From Echinarachnius parma (lineage: Eukaryota; Echinodermata; Echinoidea; Clypeasteroida; Echinarachniidae): a stretch of 64,000 nt of DNA. Of this stretch, positions 59,887-64,000 are shown one piece after another (the first letter of the stretch is position 1; each line of letters begins with the position of its first letter). The DNA lies in assembly GCA_037951105.1 (NCBI GenBank), contig JBAMJV010003295.1:155001-219000 (forward strand), read 5' to 3'. Below the pieces are notes generated by a model. It searched no databases. It had not been told where the DNA came from and was given only the letters and a program-made list of their open reading frames with translations. The translations under genes were made by a program, and so were the position numbers.

Positions 59887-60234
59887 GGATTCCAACAGGA
59901 TTGGAACCCGAGAGCTCCGGATTGCTAGACCGCTCTTACCGACTGAGCTATAGAAAACCCTATGACGGCATTCGTCCCAGAAACCCCTTAATTTTCATTT
60001 TCATTTTTAATCACATTATATATTTCTGATCAGTTTCTCTATATGATTGAATTAATTATTAAAAAAAGCTGCATCACTCTTCGGTGATCACTCGCATATA
60101 TCCCCAAGTTGATTTATATCCTTCGGGCTTATGTCAGGTTTATAATAGCTTCTGACCTCACGATCAATACAAATTAAGGGGTTTCTGGGACGAATGCCGT
60201 CATAGGGTTTTCTATAGCTCAGTCGGTAAGAGCA
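59887..60234. repeat. tRNA-like SINE heads in a head-to-head hairpin
   Basis: Minus strand 59953-59887 reads as a tRNA-like unit: box A TAGCTCAGTCGGTAAGAG, box B GGGTTCCAATCC. Its 5' half plus the following 40 bp recur inverted at 60175-60234 (CTGGGACGAATGCCGTCATA then GGGTTTTCTATAGCTCAGTC). Arms are about 60 bp, with about 180 bp between. Confidence 0.7.
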
Positions 60235-60889
60235 TTTTATTAATTATTCTATTTTACTTTTGGAGAAAAAAACGTATGCAACTAACATAATTCTAGAAAA
60301 CAGTATGACTGGCAACATAACTATCCAACGCATGTAATAAAGGTTCGTAGTGTGAATAACCCGGTAATGACAAATAAATCCATATTATATTAGCTTAAAA
60401 CAAAACATTTACGATCCAATTAGTCGGAACTATTGACGCTTCTTACTCAAACACCATAATTATGGATTTTAATCAATATGCCTATACTATGCTTCATGAA
60501 TGACCCCTCTCAGTTTGTATGGCGCTAATTGCACCACACTATACCTGTTTATATCCCTTCTAGTATATACATCGGCATATTATGAGTTAATACAAATACT
60601 TCCATAAAATCTCCCCAAAAACTATATTGATTGATCGGCAAATATTGGCTTTAAAGGGACAGTTGACGGATGGGGATGAATGTAACACACACAAACAAAA
60701 TCAGATCGAACAGCCCTGTAATTTTGATTCTACGAATGACAAACGAATGCGTCCCTCCATCAAATTATATATCGGTCAATAAAAGAGTTTAACTGATTTA
60801 GCATAATATTACAACAATATTGTACTTATTCTTGTAAAGCCGACATTTGTAAAGGTATGTCACGGAAACAAATCTCAAAAATGAAGAAT

Positions 60890-62270
60890 ATTCGTCGCTG
60901 GGCTGTTAAAGGACAATGAAAGCCAGACAAATTGTTGTATGCAATATAAGACACTACATATAATGAATAGTCTCTGAAAATTTGAGCACAATCGGTCAAG
61001 AAATAAGAAAAATATGGCTCTTTGAAAAGAGCCATGTATTTCTTTGAGTGACTCAAATTGGCAACGCACTCTAGCAAAGTTGTGGACAACTCCCCATACA
61101 TTTTGTACACAAAATTTCAGTTTTGTTCAATTTTCTCAAAATTTATGTTTACCCTTCGTTCGAGTTCAACATTATGTATTGTAGAATGCTTTTATACATA
61201 ACATATCATGAGTTGGGGGAATGGAAAAATGTGACTATGAAGAAAACTGTAAAAATTGGAACATTTGTGTACAAAACATATGGGGAGTTGTCCACACACT
61301 TATCAGAGTGCGTTGCCAATTTGAGTTCCCTATAGGAATAAATGGACATCTTCAAAGAGCCGTAGTTTTCTTATTTCTTACCCGATTATGCTCTAACTTT
61401 CAGAGATTATTCTTCTTAATCTCTTCAAGACTATGAATGTAAGATTTTGCTTGGGTTTCATTGCCCTTTAAAACCTTGTATCTCAAAAAAACAAAATGTT
61501 CAGGAGAGCGAAAAAAAATTCTGATTTTAACAAATTATGTGCGTAGGCTATGTTATTTGAACTTAGGACTATGTTTGATAATCAATTCGATATGAAATGG
61601 TTTAAATGCGCGAAAAATAATTTGGAAGGCGGGAAATTGAGTTACGAGGTTTTCGCACTAAATCCTAAAATGAGATACAAGGTTTTCAAAAAGATGAATT
61701 TTGACATTATTTTTTAAGATATGCAACTCATGTGGTTATTAGTTAGATTAATTACACCTCAAATTTGCGTGAGGTTGCGTAGAAGTTGTGCTGCCTCATA
61801 CGCAAGAAGAAAAACCTTAAACTTCACATATCAAAAAAAGTAATTTTTACCAAAATTTGAGATACGAGGTTTTAACAGCCCAGCGACGATCGTCGCCGGG
61901 CTGTTAAAACCTCGTATCTCAAAAAAACAAAATTTTCAGGAGAGCGAAAAAACATTCTTATTTTAACAAATTATGTGCGTAGGCTATGATATTTGAACTT
62001 AAGACTATGTTTGATAATCAATTCGATATGAAATGGTTTAAATGCACGAAAAATAATTTGGAAGGCGGGAAATTGAGTTACGAGGTTTTCGCACTAAATC
62101 CTGAAATGAGATACAAGTTTTTCGAAAAGATGAATTTTGACATTATTTTTTAAGATATGCAACTCATGTGGTTATTAGAAGATGAATTACACCTTAAACT
62201 TCACATTTATCCAAAAAAGTAATTTTCACAAAAATTTGAGATACGAGGTTTTAACAGCCCAGCGATTATG
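60890..62270. mobile_element. R7: two head-to-tail copies of an inverted-repeat element
   Basis: Ends CGCTGGGCTGTTAAAACCTC and the inverse ACGAGGTTTTAACAGCCCAG. Copy A (60891-61894) contains a T8 insert; copy B is 61895-62270. They join at CAGCGACGATCGTCGCCGGG. Each holds about 380 bp, including AACAAATTATGTGCGTAGGC. Confidence 0.8.
60906..61471. mobile_element. T8: TTAA element inside R7 copy A
   Basis: TTAAAGGACAATGAAA to TTTCATTGCCCTTTAA, about 566 bp. The empty site is in the neighbouring R7 copy (TTAA 61914-61917 in GGGCTGTTAAAACCTCG). Inside, two long arms around GTGTACAAAACATATGGGGA and its mirror face each other. Confidence 0.88.
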
Positions 62271-62617
62271 TAATTTCATGTAGTCAGTTTAAGCGAGGTT
62301 TGGTTATGTTGTTTAGTGTGCGGTCATGCTATTGTTATAAATGCGCGGGTCACGTAGCTCGCGCGGGTCACATAGGGGTCACGCATAGCGTTGTGGTACT
62401 TCGTGGAATCCCGTGTACGAACTTCCTCACTGGGTGAATACACGTATAATGCACAATTAACCGTTGGACGATGGTTTATTAGATTTAGGTCCACGAAAAA
62501 AGAGATTTCAAGCCCTAATTTGTTCAGGCATGCTATTAAATGACATTTTCTTTCATATAAGACAATAACCTCGAAACTTTTGAAATTTGGCTTGCAAAAG
62601 AGGGGCTATCCCTTTAA

Positions 62618-64000
62618 CAAGCTAATGTATAACTCCAATTTCGATCGATCTAACAGAACTGTCCGGAAAAAAAAGGGTTCGCGAGATAAATGAACCGGTT
62701 CAGTGATTTGAACGGTGCACTAATTTGTTCGCAATTCGATTTGGTATCACACCGAACAAGCAGCTTAAATGAAATGAAACGGTGTAATTAATACAATAAA
62801 TTGATATCATCTGCACGTATATTAAACACGGTGCGCTTTTGGTCACGAAGTGATTCCAATCGAAGGCAGCGATCAGGTGGTACATTGGGAGGGGGAGGGG
62901 CTGGGGGAGGCGGGCAGTAATTGCATCCTAAAATATCGAGATCATCCCCCGCACTTGCTTCCCCCATGTTGTATACCATCAATGATTGAATGCGACCAAA
63001 ATAAAATCCATATAATTATAGACTGCCCCCTATATTTTAAGTATGACGCCCCACCCCTCCCCTCTTGCCTCTCGTGTGTGTTTGATCTTGCTACACTATC
63101 ACCGCACAGGGCGAACAATGTATGTAGATTGGGTCCTCCAAAGGGCAGTGGCAGAGCAATATTTCAGCACCGGTCTGCCAATCTGAAGGTCTCAGATTCG
63201 ATTCCCTGGAAAAGCCCACCGTCCTTTTCTTCGCTCATTTTCATGTAGAATTGTATATAATTGTAATATTATGCAACATGTCATGAAAAATCAACTCTAA
63301 AGTAAATATGTTATTTCAATTTGTCATTAATGTTAGGCAATATACAACTTGATATTATTCCAAACAGAGAACTACCCAGGGTCATTCGAATATATGGGGC
63401 AGTCATACATTGCTCCCTTACTTCCGGTACCAATGCCATGACACATTCATTATACAAATGATGCGCAGGTGGGTCGGTAGGAATTGTTTGCACAAGGTAA
63501 CTATGGAACTGTTAAACCCACGAGGCGAAGCCGAGTGGGTTTAGACTAGTTTCCATAGTTACCGCGTGCAAACAATTCCACCGACCCACGAAATAAACTT
63601 GCGCATCATCTGTTTTATAGAATGGGCATTGTTACGCCCCACAAAAAGTCAAAACATTAAAAATTAGAAAAATTACCGGATGCATGAAATAATTTTACCG
63701 GACGCATGAAATTTTTTACCGGACGCATGACATTTTTTACCGGACGCATGACATTTTTTACCGGACGCATGACATTTTTACCGGACGCATGACATTTTTA
63801 CCGGACGCATGATTTTTTTACCGGACGCATGACTTTTCATGCATCCAGTACAATTAATTGTCTGCACAAATTTTGCTCTCAACCAATCAGATTGGAGGGA
63901 TTTATCAACCCATTCTATAATACATTTTAAATTCATTTAGCAACTTTTAGCAAAGAGTTGAAACATTATATTAATGCAAATCATTTATTAAATAGATAAT
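62618..64000. repeat. Right segmental duplicate, block C, running off the window
   Basis: Direct match to 10092-10945, with a SINE head at 63146-63215 (box B AGATTCGATTCC) and a 470-bp insertion at about 63455-63920. Still homologous at the window edge. Confidence 0.85.
63455..63920. mobile_element. Inserted palindrome plus 8-unit ACCGGACGCATGA array
   Basis: 63455-63610 is a long palindrome (AGGTGGGTCGGTAGGAATTG ... mirrored, centre GAGGCGAAGCCGAG). Then eight units of TTACCGGACGCATGACATTT, period 20-22 bp, at 63672-63835. Outer words TTATAGAATGGG and CCCATTCTATAA are inverted. Absent from the left paralog near 10860. Confidence 0.8.

Larger units (their letters stand above)
60651..62617. 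mobile_element. TTAA element, family T6, with nested insert
   Basis: Starts TTAAAGGGACAGTTGACGG and ends GGCTATCCCTTTAA. The empty paralogous site at 10092-10095 has one TTAA with matching flanks (GGCTTTAACAAGCT). About 1.38 kb (60890-62270) of family R7/T8 sequence is inserted inside, absent from the T6 copy at 22203. Confidence 0.88.

Noticed and set aside
59887..59953. A functional tRNA gene
   Set aside because: Box A and box B are good, but the acceptor stem does not close properly and the 5' part is shared with an inverted repeat, so a SINE head is more likely. The same reasoning applies at 10650, 15199, 35601, 54212 and 63146.

Overview
This is a metazoan nuclear genome window, most likely from a marine invertebrate. 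A deuterostome is plausible from the general character of the repeats, but the sequence does not settle it. The signs are an intron-rich gene with GT-AG introns, very AT-rich noncoding DNA, dense MITE-type repeats, tRNA-derived SINE heads, and decayed Tc1 and LINE copies. I see no prokaryotic, viral or CRISPR content.

One gene can be assembled with confidence. It lies on the + strand at 18166-41132 and has 19 coding exons whose intron phases all agree, giving about 756 residues. It encodes an adhesion-class G-protein-coupled receptor: a signal peptide, a Cys-containing ectodomain I do not recognise, a Ser/Thr/Pro-rich mucin-like stalk, a short GAIN-B-like segment, a GPS cleavage motif with an intact His-Leu/Thr site, seven transmembrane helices and a short basic tail. 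It has been remodelled by local tandem duplications that copy splice acceptors with exon starts. Exon 4 has two acceptors 90 nt apart and in frame. The stalk exon is duplicated (exons 5 and 6). The acceptor plus first 41 nt of exon 16 (TM5) stands in 13 copies with a 55-bp period. Only the last two copies avoid an early stop: the last gives the 7TM receptor, and the one before it gives a five-helix protein with a 162-residue alternative ending read in an open +1 frame.

Layout: 1-18 kb is gene-poor, repeat-filled DNA. 18.2-41.1 kb is the receptor gene, whose introns hold MITEs, an (ATT)n tract and an 830-bp (ACT)n tract. 41.1-42.3 kb is its probable 3' UTR. 42.7-48.6 kb holds LINE remnants, a local direct duplication and a Tc1 element rearranged into a giant hairpin. 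48.6-64 kb is largely a direct-orientation paralogous copy of 1.95-10.95 kb. Upstream flank therefore reappears downstream, which suggests a tandem array of such receptor loci, with the next copy expected about 7 kb beyond the window.

The two flank copies can be compared directly. They show filled and empty sites for several TTAA-flanked elements (ends AGGG...CCCT), including one of 3.8 kb. TTAA-type (piggyBac-like) nonautonomous elements are the main insertional force here. No other protein-coding gene could be supported.
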